From Loripinus fragilis (taxonomy: Eukaryota > Mollusca > Bivalvia > Lucinida > Lucinidae), in contig OZ026520.1 of the NCBI GenBank assembly GCA_964019695.1, positions 20,598,130 to 20,662,129 on the forward strand: DNA of 64,000 bases, written 5' to 3'. A program made the position numbers and the translations under genes. Below are positions 23,579 to 34,727 of this stretch, piece after piece. Under the pieces are notes generated by a model. That model had not been told where the DNA came from. It was given only the letters and a program-made list of their open reading frames with translations, and did no database searches. Each line of letters begins with the position of its first letter. Position 1 is the first letter of the stretch.

Positions 23579-24105
23579 CTGAAATTAGAAACAAATCAAC
23601 CCTTTATGCGCCAATCGCAACAAAAGTCGTCTGCTTTTCTCGTCTGCTGAAATGTTTAAGAAGCCTCTATGGCAAACAGTGTGGATCCAGATCAGACTGC
23701 TCCTAAAGGAGCAGTCTGTTCTGGGTCCACGCTGTTTGCTTCTATACTTAATTCATCAGTAATGTTAAGCAAATATTTGCAGCAGACGACTTCAGCAGAT
23801 GACATTTTCAGATGCATTTTTATCAGATATCACACTTGTGGGGTTTATCTCATGACTCCACTGAAATTAAAAACAAATTAACCCTTAAAGCGCCAATCAC
23901 AACAAAAGTCGTCTGCTTTTCTCGTCTGCTGAAATGTTTAAGAAGCCTCTATGGCAAACAGTGTGGACCCAGATCAGACTGCTCCTATAGGAGCAGTCTG
24001 TTCTGGGTCCACGCTGTTTGCTTCTATACTTAATTCGTCAGTAATGTAAGGCAAATATTTGCAGCAGACGACTTCAGCAGACTACATTTTCAGATGCATT
24101 TTTTT
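23542..24105. repeat. 282-bp tandem duplication spanning the exon b splice acceptor
   Basis: Copy 1 is 23542-23823 and copy 2 is 23824-24105. The unit contains the first 37 bases of exon b, its acceptor, and the left part of a TTAA-flanked MITE. Copy 2 keeps a TTTCAG acceptor but carries an in-frame TGA where exon b has GGA, so it could not encode the exon. Confidence 0.85.
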
Positions 24106-24123
24106 TTCTTGGCGCTTTAAAGA
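23882..24123. mobile_element. TTAA-flanked palindromic MITE
   Basis: It lies between TTAA at 23878-23881 and 24124-24127, with ends CCCTTAAAGCGCCAA and TTGGCGCTTTAAAGA. The centre is an AGACTGCTCC/GGAGCAGTCT palindrome. A truncated copy is at about 23600-23823, created by the tandem duplication. Confidence 0.8.
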
Positions 24124-24167
24124 TTAAACCTTTTATTCTAATGGATTTTCCCACGAAGCAAAAAATG

Positions 24168-24600
24168 AGCTGTGACATGAGATTTCCAACAATGTGCCAT
24201 TTTGACAAGTGTAGACTCATACGAGCCTGTGGGGCCTCCTTTTAAGTTCATTAACTCAAAATGCTGTTTGGTCAGTAGTTTAACAGTCAAAGAATATTCA
24301 AGAAACTTGCAAAGTTTTGTTTGATTCTTTATGTTCCATCACCAATCTTTCAGTTATATAGGGACGGGTCTTCCATGGGTCGGACCAGTACTATGCTAGG
24401 ATTAATGTGTCTGCTCAAACACACAATGCAGTGACGACGGAGAGGCTTGAACCCGCGGCCTCTCAGTCTCAAGTCAAGCACTCTACCACTGAGACACTGA
24501 ACTCCAAGCAACATGCAAAGGCTCTGATCAGACTGTGCGTATGCGCAGGCTGATCTGAGCCTTTGCTAGTTGCACATGCCACATTGGAAATTTTAGTTTG
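24168..24600 (-). mobile_element. MITE family M, copy 5, split by a SINE
   Basis: Reverse orientation. The two halves (24168-24314 and 24510-24600) match the family on either side of a SINE at 24315-24509. The right end is degraded. Confidence 0.8.
24315..24509 (-). mobile_element. tRNA-derived SINE copy 2, inserted in a MITE
   Basis: It matches the SINE at 6867-7055, including 'gggacgggtcttcc', 'gaacccgcgg' and 'tcaagcactctacca'. Flanking 11-bp direct repeats AACTTGCAAAG and AACATGCAAAG (one mismatch) mark the target duplication in the MITE. Confidence 0.88.
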
Positions 24601-24690
24601 AAGCTCAAATTAATCCTTTGTATTCTAATGGATTTTCCTTTGAAGAGATATATAAAACTGGAATGGTATTGTCCATTTTATATATTTTAA

Positions 24691-24882
24691 CCCTTTACCC
24701 CATTGGCTGTTTTTAGATCATGACATCATTTTCTATTTTTAGACAACATTGAAAAAAAGTTTTGAATACTTTAGAAAATATAATGGAAAATGAAGCATTT
24801 GCTTCAAAAGAGCAAATGCTCCATTTTCCATAATATTTTGAAATACATGACATTTTGAAGGTGTCAAAAGGAGTTAAAAGGG
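24691..24882. mobile_element. TTAA-flanked MITE, copy 2
   Basis: TTAA at both sides, with ends CCCTTTACCCC and GAGTTAAAAGGG. The internal palindrome ATGGAAAATGAAGCATTTGC/GCAAATGCTCCATTTTCCAT is shared with copy 1 at 21509-21729. It lies in the other orientation. Confidence 0.8.
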
Positions 24883-25179
24883 TTAAGCAGCCACTCAAAA
24901 ATAGACAAAGACATATGAGAAGCTCAATGCAGGTCAAACTTATTAATTTATTAACTTATTGCAGGATGCTCTTTGGAGCATTCTGCAATGCTTTTGGCCT
25001 GCAGTAAGTGATAATCATTTTTGGTCTTCTTTGGGAGGCTGCTTAAGACTGGTTTTACTGTAGAAACAAAATACACCCTTTGCATTCTAATGGATTTTCA
25101 TTTGAAGAGATAAATAGAGCTAGGATGGGATTGTCCATATTATATATTATAACCCTTTGTATTCTGAAAATCTCTAAAC

Positions 25180-25793
25180 AGTTAGGGAATTCACTAAAAG
25201 CCGTCCCATTGTTTTGGGACTAAAAACCGTCCAATTTGGTGGGACAGATAATTGTCCTTTTTGAATTTGCTAGATGAAGTGTGACGGTTTTTGGTCACAT
25301 TCTAAACTACCGGAATTGGGACGATTTTTCGTCCCTATCAGTAAAAAAACGGACGGAAAATGGTCCTATTTTTGTCATTTTTTAAAGTTTTAAAACCGCG
25401 TAACTTTGATTTTATCCTGGCGTAACTTAACATGTAAGAACAGTTTCCATTTTTATAATCATCGAGGTATGTGTTGAATAACATCCAGCGATCCTCCACA
25501 TCACCAACCACCAGATATCCTTGTTCAAAAGTTTGTCCAAAAGGTCACAAATCGAGACGTTTAAAGCCTTTTTTCTATTGTTTCTTAAGCAAGTACCCGT
25601 ATATTGACTGGTTACCAGCAGGGTAACATTAACTCTTAGCTTTGTAAGTTTTGTTTTACATTATTCTGACGCTATTGCAGGGAGAAAACTGATGATAAAA
25701 GTAGGAAACAAGCACATGGAAAAATGGTCAAAAATGGAACCGTTTTTGGTCCCAAAACAAATGGGATGGTTTTTAGGGAATTCCCCAACTGCT
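25180..25793. mobile_element. inverted-repeat element with GTCCCA ends
   Basis: The ends are CAGTTAGGGAATTC and GAATTCCCCAACTG. Just inside are CCGTCCCATTGTTTTGGGAC and its inverse GTCCCAAAACAAATGGGATG. It is about 610 bp with no coding frame. Confidence 0.7.
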
Positions 25794-25807
25794 AAATGAG
25801 TACTTCA

Positions 25808-25875
25808 GCAAACAGTAAAGACCCAGATGAAATGCAGCAGTAATGCTGCATTTCATCAGGGTCTACACTGTTTGC
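25808..25875. repeat. 68-bp palindrome
   Basis: GCAAACAGT...ATGAAATGCAGCA/TGCTGCATTTCAT...ACTGTTTGC. It belongs to a class of 'aaacagtgtagacc.agat' palindromes also seen near 23670 and 63083. Confidence 0.75.
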
Positions 25876-25981
25876 TAATATTACATACTCATCAGGGACA
25901 AATATACATCATAGTTTAGAAATTTTACCAAAGACACCATTTAGTACACAATGGACAGTCCCCTACTTTATTATATACCTA

Positions 25982-26718
25982 CTGTAGATTCGGAAATTTT
26001 CGTGTGACTTTTATTTCGCGATTTTTCGATTTTCGAATTATTCGCGAAGTTTTAAATTCGCGAGCAAGCATTCGTGTGGTCGGTTATTTCCGTGGGTTGA
26101 AACTAGGCATGCAAATCGTAGTTTCCCAAAAGTTGTAGTGCACAGAATAGCCGTCCATTTTTGATGTGCCAACTTTAACTGCCATAATTATGTCATTGTC
26201 TCTCTGAACACATGCTCAGAATCATTGGTCCATATCTGAATCATTGATCAGGTATTAGTATTTTTAGCGTAATTGATCTCTTATCTTTTGCTTGTCCAAG
26301 CCATCAATTCAACACTTTTGTTATGTAGCGTCTATTGTGTAACGGTTGAACGCTCACGTAAAATGCGTAATCCTTTCTAGTCCAATAACAGTTTAACTTG
26401 ACCTTTAAAGTACAACTGGTCAATTCGCGAGAAACAGTGATTTATATCTTTTTACTGAAACGCAAATAAATACACAAATATTGTTTCAACTTTTGTGGAT
26501 AACGTTAATGTGGGAGTAAAATACATTAAGGCAAGATTTTCTCTTTTCAGTATCTGTTTGCTCCATCGTCTATCATAAGCCATTATCAAAGATCTTCGAC
26601 AATCAATGCCGCTTGCTTTTGAGTAAGTCAATATTAGCAAGAACTTTGAATTCGCGAGGCAGTGAATTCGCGAATATTAGCGAAAATTAAGTTCTCGTGA
26701 AAATTTCCGAATCTACAG
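25982..26718. mobile_element. TA-flanked MITE with TTCGCGAA-rich ends
   Basis: It lies between TA (25980-25981) and TA (26719-26720). The inverted ends begin CTGTAGATTCGGAAATTTTC. Subterminal 'attcgcga' motifs occur in both halves. 737 bp, no transposase. Confidence 0.82.
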
Positions 26719-27020
26719 TATAACTGATACAACTTTAGAACTGTCCGTTTTCTGGCCATCTGATACAGAAAGCCGGATCAACGAACTGAGGTTTTCTGAA
26801 TCCATATCACTATCCTTTAAAACAAGGCTAACGTCGGTTACCTGCTATTGCGGCGACGTTATGTAAAGTAAATTGCAAGCATGGAACCAGAGACGGAAAA
26901 CATGTTGATGTGACGTCAAGTAATGTAACGTTATGGCAAACGTTCCAGCAATTTTTCGGGATTAAAGACCAAAACAGGTTTTAAAATCAGAAAGAATGTC
27001 AGAAAAAAGGAATATAATAA

Positions 27021-27190
27021 ACATATTATCATAATAGTAACTTGATCTGGCGTACTGTATCACGTCTCGTGGATGAGGCCATTACCATTGGATCACCCTC
27101 GACGCTCCGCGTCTCAGGTGCTCCGATGGATGACCTCATCCACTCGACGTGATACAGTAGGCCAGATCAAGTTACTATTATGATAATGTG
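27021..27190. mobile_element. foldback MITE, arms about 65 bp
   Basis: The left arm reads ATCATAATAGTAACTTGATC, then CTGTATCACGTC and GGATGAGG. The right arm is the inverse, with few mismatches. The GC-rich loop holds 'gacgctccgcgtctcaggtg'. Confidence 0.8.
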
Positions 27191-27341
27191 TATGTATAAT
27201 ATGTCTAAGAAAATCCATTATAATACAAAAGGTAAAAGGGTCAAAAGTCAGGATTCCATAATTATAATTTTTTTCTGTCCCTGAAGATTATTTTTGCCTT
27301 AACAAATGATGCAGACCCTGATGAAATGCTGAGTTGTATGA

Positions 27342-27788
27342 CAGGATTCATACAGGCAAGTTTGAGTAAAATTCAAGGACTTTTCAAGGACTTCTAAAAG
27401 ACTTTCCTACAGTTTTCAAGGTCTAAGAAAAATAGATGAAAAATAGATTTAAGTGTTAAAATTCTACTTCAGAAATGCTATACTGAGATAATGGAGAAAT
27501 TAGTATTAGAAAATTAGTATAAAATTGTTGTGCCTTTAATTGGTGTAGTATAAAATTGTTGCGCCTTTATTTGGTGCAGCATATGCTGCACCAAATAAAG
27601 GCACAACAATTTTATAATGATATAGGGATCTATCAACTGTGCTAAGTCCTACAGAAAATAGTAGAATTCAAGGACTTTTAAAGGCTTTAGAGTGTTTTTT
27701 CAGTACTTTTCAAGGCAGATTTAATTTTCAAGGACTTTTCAAGAAAACCCTCTAAATTCAAGTACTTTTCAAGCTTGTGCGAACCCTG
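27342..27788. mobile_element. inverted-repeat element with CAGGGTTC-type ends
   Basis: The ends are CAGGATTCATACAGGCAAG and, on the other strand, CAGGGTTCGCACAAGCTTG. 'caaggacttttcaag' recurs on both sides. An internal palindrome at about 27546-27620 has TTTGGTGCAGCATATGCTGCACCAAA at its core. Such ends suggest hAT-type mobilisation (inference). Confidence 0.65.
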
Positions 27789-28217
27789 TATTCATCTGGG
27801 TCTTCACTCTTTGCAAAACTACCTGTTTCTGAAGGGTTGATTAAATCAAAGGGGCTTTGGCTTCATTGAAACACAATCATTGAAACAGCACAGAACCCCT
27901 GATATATTTTCGGAAAACAAAACAAACAACATCTTTTCTAGCAACTTCAGAATGCTTATAAATCTATTTTCAAAGAAATGAATATTCAATGGTCAAATTT
28001 AAAAAACTGTGTGGACCTAAGACAAAAAGCTCACAGGTGGAATTCCTAGGAACTACCCTGAAATTGTGTTAACGTAATTTTGTTCCCACGTCACATAAGG
28101 GACATTTCTGGGTAGTGACAACGTCAGAAAAACGATAAACAAAGGTTGGTGTTTTTCTTAAACAGGGCCTGACCAATTTGAACACTGCATACATATAATG
28201 GACCATCCTAACTAACT

Positions 28218-29012
28218 GTAGTGTAGCCATTCAAACGGAACACAGGTTTTTGCTTTTAAAAATTTCCATTAAAATCACTTGATGCTGAAAGTAACCATAC
28301 GCATAGAAATAGAAAAAACCCAAACCAGATTTAAATTTTGGTGGACAATCAGGAGACAAAAATATTTCAAAATTACACTTGTCCTGCAGGACGGGTGACT
28401 TACAATTTTTGCTCGTCCTGCAAACACATGCAAGTGTCCTTTGAAAGTGTATGCATTAAAGAGCATAAGGGAGTAATATGTAATATGACTTCCTCGAGTA
28501 ATTCTTTGCTTAAGATTTACTCATCCTTTCCAGATTTCACTCATAATTACCTGCGGGCGAGTGGAATTTGTGTCTCCTGAGAATGATATAAATCTTAAGC
28601 TTACAGCTCTGCTATCTTGTTAAAAAAATAAGTTTTTATTGGTATGAAAATACCCTTCCAGTTCCCATTTTTGTACTGACAGTGCAATACACGTGGGATA
28701 GAGATCAAAGCATTTTCTCATCTAAAAATTGTGTATGAAGATAACAAGCAGATGATAACCTTGTTGAAGTCATCAAATGGTATGGTTTATGATGAAGTCC
28801 ACACTGTTTATATAGGTCTACAAGTAATGGATCCTTTTATTTTAAAACTCCATCCTATCACAGCATTTGTGAAAACGTATGCAAATTTTAAAAAAAATGA
28901 CTAAGTTTTTTTGTTTAAATATAGTTTTCCAATTAAATTTAATATTCGCATTTTATATTAAATGTTATTGCAAAAAACAACAACAGTGTTCCATTTGAAG
29001 GGTTACACTACA
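28218..29012. mobile_element. inverted-repeat element, family Z copy 1
   Basis: The ends are TGTAGTGTAGCCATTCAAAC and, inverted, TGTAGTGTAACCCTTCAAAT. Interior landmarks are 'accagatttaaattttggtgg' and 'cccatttttgtactgacagtgcaatacac'. These identify a second copy that was broken apart between 34480 and 44655. Confidence 0.65.
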
Positions 29013-29489
29013 GAACCTATATCAATTGTTATGGAAAACACTATTTGTCTACAAAGGGTAAATGATCAGTTTCCAAATCAGCCTCTACTTTCCCAGTCAT
29101 GTAGTGGCTATTTGGAAAGTACCAAGCATGGCATCATAACACCACAATGTATTGATAAAATTCTATCACATACATGTAATACATATTTGATAACTAGAAT
29201 TCAACGGGCACAGGACATTTGAGCGGTAAAGTCAAACGTTCATAGTGGACATTTGAGTGTTTTTAAAGTGGAACATTGAGTGAAAAAAAATACAGGTTGG
29301 ACATCTTACAAGTAAAAAGAATGTACTTTAGGCTCTCAAAAATTTACACTTTCTTGTATTTACATGTGTTACAAAAAATTCAAATTACCAATTACACCAA
29401 GATGAGAAACATGAACTCACATGTACATGCACCAGTCACAAGTGTCAAAAGCTGAGATGAAGAGTTGCCTGTGAATTGTTTTTTTGTTT

Positions 29490-29800
29490 TGTTGCTTTAC
29501 GTCCCAAGTCAACAGCTATGGTCATGGCAGGACAGTCAGTTCACCTAACTGCACTTTTTCCTGGGCAAGCTTGAACAAGCAGTTAACCAATACTTCGTGC
29601 AAATACTTTCGCTTGTAACTGACAACAATCTTGAATGATTCAGCGGAAGAGAGGAGAATGACTGTAGAAATGATTTCATAATCAATCTCCACGAAAGTAT
29701 GGGACCGGGCCGGGATCGAACTCGCGACCCCTGGATCTGCAGTCAGACTTGCATCTGTTGACAGACACGTTACCGACTGCGCTACGCGGCCCCGTTCCTG
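29490..29800 (-). mobile_element. SINE-like element with tRNA-type head
   Basis: On the minus strand it begins GGGGCCGCGTAGCGCAGTCG and has a B-box-like GTTCGATCC. It ends near 'gttgacttgggacgtaaagc'. The head resembles a tRNA, but acceptor pairing is absent, so it is not a functional tRNA. Confidence 0.65.
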
Positions 29801-29999
29801 TGAATTGTATCTGAAATACACTGATGGGGAAATCACTAGAAAGGAATGCCAGAGCCCTTGGCTACAGATACATAGCCCGTAAAGATGTCTAAATAACTTT
29901 GATAACTGCCAAATGCAGGCTTTCAAGTGCCCTTCAGCAAAAAAAAGTAGGGAAAAGGTAGGGACAAACATTTGGAAAAAGTAGTGACAAAGTAGGGAT

Positions 30000-30190
30000 T
30001 ATCGGTGTAAAAAAGTAGGGATTCTTTGAATGTCTGTTTATATGTGCCTTGTGGTCACCTGCTGGGAAAGGGCTGACCTCTTGGCTCTCGTTTGTGGTGT
30101 CTAACTGTGAGTTTGCTACTTTCCATTGGTATCCTGGGTCAGGTGTGGTACTTGATTGTATCGATCCTGATCTTTGCACCCTTACTTAGT
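30000..30190 (-). repeat. dispersed repeat, related to 46840-47230
   Basis: The phrase 'tgtggtcacctgctgggaaagggctgacctcttggctc' and 'gtcaggtgtggtacttgattgtatcgatcctgatctttgcaccc' match the reverse complement of 47030-47170. A shorter match lies near 32560-32630. Confidence 0.65.
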
Positions 30191-30299
30191 ATAGTATCAT
30201 ATGGCTTTTTCAAACTCAAAATTCATCACAATGAGTTGTTAGGAATTAGAAATTCCACAATAAATAAGCAAGATAATAGCTGTGACAATATTACAAGGT

Positions 30300-31144
30300 A
30301 AACAGAGAAATTTGGGGGGAGGGGGCAAAAATTAAAAAAATGAAATGTCTTGCGGCATTTAAGTCAGCCCTAGGGGCAACATGAAAAGGATGACTGGTAA
30401 TTGAAATATTCTTTCTTGGACCTAGCTAACTGAAGAGCCATCCATTTGTATAAATGTACAGGGGCATGTAATCCACTCAAAAAGGGCTGCCGCTCAAATG
30501 CCCATTTTTATCTGCTCAATTGTCCTCTCAATCCACTCAAATGTCCTCCCCGAATTCAACTGCATGTAAATTAACACAGTAAGTCAATTGGCGACTTGAT
30601 GATTAAATGACCAATTTTTTACACTTTACTGCTTTAACAATAAATTTACAATGTTTTAAGGGGTATTTTGACATTTAGAAATGTATCTAGAAATTTTACG
30701 TAGAGTGCGAGCTCAAACATCAACCTAAAAAAGGGTGAGCTAAAAAACTCCCAAGCAAGCACAGCAGAGAACAACGCGGTCTGAATTAAAAATCACGATT
30801 TCACAGGCTTTTAAATTGGAAATTCGGACAGCACAGGTAAGGAACAATTGTTCATTTCTTTTGTAATACTGTGCCAATTTTCATGCTACATGAATAAACT
30901 GCAGATAACTCTTTATATCTTTAGTCACACAGCCGTGTAGTAATACTTTTAAAAATCTGTTTTTTAAGTTAAAGATGAGCAACCTGCTGTGTAAATCTAT
31001 TCCATTATTGGAATGGTTCCATACACCAGTTTGCTTGTCAATAATTTTTCAACCAGATCTTTGTCCGAAAGATAGTCATATTTCTGTAGTTTTATCAGCT
31101 TATCTGCTTTAAACCCTTTGTATATCTGACAAGCATTATAACCA
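30300..31144. other. unassigned intronic sequence
   Basis: No exon or clear repeat is seen. Short phrases such as 'ccactcaaatgtcctc' recur locally only. Confidence 0.4.
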
Positions 31145-31345
31145 GGACTTTAGTTAAGAGTGCATAACGAAAATTTATTTTTCTTATTTCTCAATCAAAA
31201 CATATTTTGTGGGTACACAAAAGAACTGTTTCAATGAGACGGTTCTTTTGAGCACCAAAAACATATGTTAAAAGTGATGGGTAAGAAAATATTTACAATT
31301 TTACGCTGAAAATTTTTGTTTATCTAAACCTGTGATTAACTGAAA
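31145..31345 (+). repeat. palindrome-centred repeat, family K copy 2
   Basis: It shares 'ttatttctcaatcaaaacata', the CAAAAGAAC...GTTCTTTTG core, 'gtaagaaaatatttacaattttacgctga' and 'tttatctaaacc' with the copies at 44925 and 53885. Confidence 0.7.
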
Positions 31346-31363
31346 TATCAAAGAAAGTCTTAC

Positions 31364-31427
31364 CAGAATCGTAGGGTTTCTAACACAAACATCCACCATT
31401 GCTGTTGTATAATCACGCGATTCTCTG
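31364..31427 (-). CDS. possible small exon (weak)
   Basis: The minus strand shows an acceptor (TTACTTGCTACACAG), 64 open bases in two frames, and a good donor (TCTG/GTAAGACT). One frame has an ATG in good context (GCAATGG). Its phases (1 in and 2 out, or 2 in and 0 out) do not fit exons 5 or b. If real it belongs to another isoform or gene. I would not rely on it. Confidence 0.2.
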
Positions 31428-31439
31428 CTGTGTAGCAAG

Positions 31440-32750
31440 TAAATTTCATTTTCTGATTAACAAGCTAATCTGCAAATTCAATGTTGTTGACATTTTAACT
31501 AGCATCCCTGCTTTTTGTCTAAAAGAAAATGTCAATTTAAGCCAACTAAAAAAATTGAGCATGTTTCAGGTAACTGGTCTGAAAATTTAAGGTAGGGTAA
31601 GCACACATTTTTTTTTTCAAGAAAATCTGAAAAAAATTCTAGGTTTCACCAGTAAAGTGACAGGTAGGTAAGGTTGAATTACCCTAAACACAGGTATTTT
31701 TTTATTTGGCCTAAATGAACTTGTTCTGTCTTTTTGGCCCTAATTTGCCAATTTGTTCTATCCCTCTTGAAAGCATTTTTTTCTAACTGGTTTTTCATTA
31801 TATGTTTCTGCTTTATATTTCCTTGGTAACCAGTAAACAAAATTTAATTATAAAAGCAACCGCATCAATAATTCTAAACCGGAATAATCATAACTCTTGA
31901 AATCAAAAGAAAAAAGCACAAACGAAGAAACACAGAAAAGAACTAGCTAGATTTATCATATGACATTACTTTTATTCTGTGGATAACTTTGCCATAAATA
32001 ATGTTATGAATACACGTTACATAACACTTTCGTCGGAACAAGTAACGTCATGATGACGTTCGTTACAAGTTACAACAATGCAGATTTTCATTGAAATAAA
32101 CAACTTTTAAGAAGAATAAAGTCATATTTAAAAGGTCATATAATAAACAGAATCTTTCACTCATGATTATTTTATATAAAATTTATTAAACTAGCCAAAG
32201 GCATGTTTAATTAATTTTATATCAAATGATCACTCGTGTAAGATCCTCTTTTTTCAAACAATATAAATTGGTTTATTTTGTGATTGGAGTATTTCACACA
32301 AGTGACACAACAGTCAAAAATACAGGACAGCTAGCATATAGACTAGCACCAGAACACGATGATCTACATAAAGGATCTTACATGAGTGCTCCCCTTGTTG
32401 CAGATATATAGGATCTTACATTTTGGCTCATGTTTTATTGAATTTAATATGAATTAGGCACACCTAATGGGCAACCAACCACTATTTGATCTGAGAGGAT
32501 AGCATAGTATACGGTATTTCTTGTGAGTCGGTACTCGTGTGAGTATTAAAAGTAAGGAAGAAGGCAAATATCAGGAATCGATACACTTAGTACCACACCT
32601 GGCACAGAACAACTTATGAAAAGTGACAAAAGTGTTTCAGTAAATTGTCGTTGTTATGAGTATAAGGAAATAAAATAATCCTGCAAGCTATTTTAAAGGC
32701 GCTGGGACTCTTGAACGGAAGTTCCTATTGGATACCATAAGGATTAAAAT
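31440..32750. other. unassigned AT-rich intronic sequence
   Basis: No exon is recognisable. 'agtaacgtcatgatgacgttcgttac' (32040-32065) is a short palindrome, and 'aggatctta' recurs near 32383 and 32410. Nothing here can be named. Confidence 0.4.
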
Positions 32751-32751
32751 T

Positions 32752-32988
32752 TGAGCAGCGACATGTGATTTCCAACAACATGTCATTTGGACAAGTGTAG
32801 ACTCAGACGAGCCTGTGCAGCCTCCTTTTAAGCTTAGAAACTCCAAATGATGTTCAGTCAGCAGCATAACACGTATAGAAAATTCAAGCGACTAGTAAAG
32901 GCTCCGATCAGACTGCGTGTATGCGCAGGCTGATCTGAGTCTTTGCTGGTCGCACATATCACATTGTTGGAAATCTTATGTCGTTTGT
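32752..32988 (-). mobile_element. MITE family M, copy 6
   Basis: Reverse orientation, about 237 bp. The left end is TGAGCAGCGACATGTGATTT and the right end is degraded (CTTATGTCGTTTGTG). Confidence 0.8.
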
Positions 32989-33407
32989 GGCCGTCTTATT
33001 TCAAACGCATGACGATGCACGTGGCAGTTGGCATTTGGATCAAGTCCTTATCAGGTCGTGACGTTACGTTATAAGTATTGTGACGTCACCTCATGAGGAT
33101 CACACAGCCGCTTGCTTGAAAGAGCTATCGTTAACGTTCAAGCTCCTTGTGATCGGAAAAAATCCCTCAGTCTTATGGTTAAAATACAAGTTAAATATCA
33201 ACAAAACTGGCATCTTCGCGATTCACTTTTACTTTTTGTATTTTTTCAATGTCAATGGTGATCACGGCACATTTTTCAAAGGTAGAATAAGGTTCTTAGT
33301 TCGATTGAATCGACTCCGTATAGATACCGGAACTCTGTTTTGACAGAATGGAAATCAGGCCTTCATATAGCAGATGAATAGAACAGAACAGAGCCTGTAA
33401 TCGTAAC

Positions 33408-33462
33408 AGCAACCAACCCTCGTTGTTGCCGCTGTGCGGCAACAACTCGTTGGTTGGTTGCT
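33408..33462. repeat. 55-bp near-perfect palindrome
   Basis: AGCAACCAACC...GTTGTTGCCGC/GCGGCAACAAC...GGTTGGTTGCT. It would form a very stable hairpin. No target duplication is obvious. Confidence 0.8.
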
Positions 33463-33851
33463 ATTAAACGAGTTGGGGAAAAGAGATAAAATGTGAGACT
33501 TGATACCCTTTTTAAATAGTTTGGACCCAGATCAGGATAGACTGTTTGATGGTTCTGATCTGGATCCACACATTTTGCCACTGAAATAATTTTTTGAAAA
33601 AGTTAACTTAAAAAAAATCACAGACGACAACAAAATCATGAAAAATTACCCATAAAATGAATAATAAATAATTCCAACTTTATACTACCGAAGTGGATTA
33701 AAGATTTTATCAGTTTAGAAATGTTTAAGGACATTTAAGTGAAAGAATATTCATAGAAAAGGAGACAATTCATTGTAAGTCAAGTTAATGAAAGTGACCA
33801 TGAAGGAATAATATCCTCATATTGAAGCACAATTTTGAAGCATGCAATATG

Positions 33852-34097
33852 ATATGGGCCTCGTCGCGAGAAAACCTGTCTTCGGGGTCTCCCGCAAAGC
33901 GAGGTTTCAAATCAGTCTCCTCGGCGACTGAGACTAGCTATAAAATTGAAATTTCACCTGTAGCAAGTTAACATATGATAATTCCCAAAATGCAAAGAAC
34001 AAAGGCGCTGATCAGACTGGGCGGATGTGCAGGCTGGTCTGCGTCTGTGTTGTTCGCAAACCACCGGCGACAGGTTTTCTTGGGTTGAGGCCCATAT
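33852..34097 (+). mobile_element. MITE family P, copy 2
   Basis: The ends are ATATGGGCCTCGTCGCGAGA and, inverted, ATATGGGCCTCAACCCAAGA. The interior 'ggcgctgatcagactgggcgg' matches copy 1. Confidence 0.8.
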
Positions 34098-34235
34098 TAA
34101 AACCATAGTACTGGAATGATCTATTTAATAATACAAGAGCACGAATGTTAGATAATATTTAACATATGACATTAACATTACTATGAAGTCTCATTTTTGA
34201 CGTAAAAACGTTATAATTTTGTCATTATGTACGTT

Positions 34236-34430
34236 TTTTTTGTGTTGATGCTTTAAGTCCCAGTCAACAATTTTTTCTGTCATGTAGGGAAAATTTCCTG
34301 TCTTCCTGGGTTGAACCAACTCTAAGCAGTGGATAAAGTTTCTTGCTCAAAAACACAACAATGTCTCCAGTGGGTCTCAAACTATTAACCCTTTGATCCC
34401 CAGTGTATCGCTCTACCAACTGAGCCACGG
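34236..34430 (-). mobile_element. tRNA-derived SINE copy 3 (diverged)
   Basis: On the minus strand the head reads GTGGCTCAGTTGGTAGAGCG, close to a tRNA A-box region. The tail is GACTGGGACTTAAAGCATCAA followed by A's. The body 'ggttcaacccaggaagacagg' matches the SINE at 46625. The B box is decayed. Confidence 0.75.
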
Positions 34431-34727
34431 TTTGGATGGTTTATGAAGGGGATCACTAGGCATCACCACATACTACTGGTATATTGCACCTCAAATGGAA
34501 CACAGTTTTTCGTTTTTATAATTTTATATGATGGTTTCGTCACCCTGAAAATTTGCATGTGCATAGATACAGCAAAACCCTAGCTAGATTTAAATTTTGG
34601 CGGAGAATGATATCAATGTTACTGCTCTGATATCTTGTAAAAATAAATAACTTAGTTTTTGTTGGAATGAAAATACCTGTTCAGTACCCATTTTTGTACT
34701 GTCAGTGCAATACACCTTGGACAGATA

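Noticed and set aside
28962..29222. 86-codon open frame on the plus strand
   Set aside because: It overlaps the right end of a family Z element and has no splice or domain support.
29700..29795. Functional tRNA gene on the minus strand
   Set aside because: Only A- and B-box-like parts are present, followed by a SINE body. No acceptor stem is formed.
33080..33343. 87-codon open frame with a CRE-like GTGACGTCAC upstream
   Set aside because: The frame has no recognisable domain. The motif alone is too short to claim a promoter.
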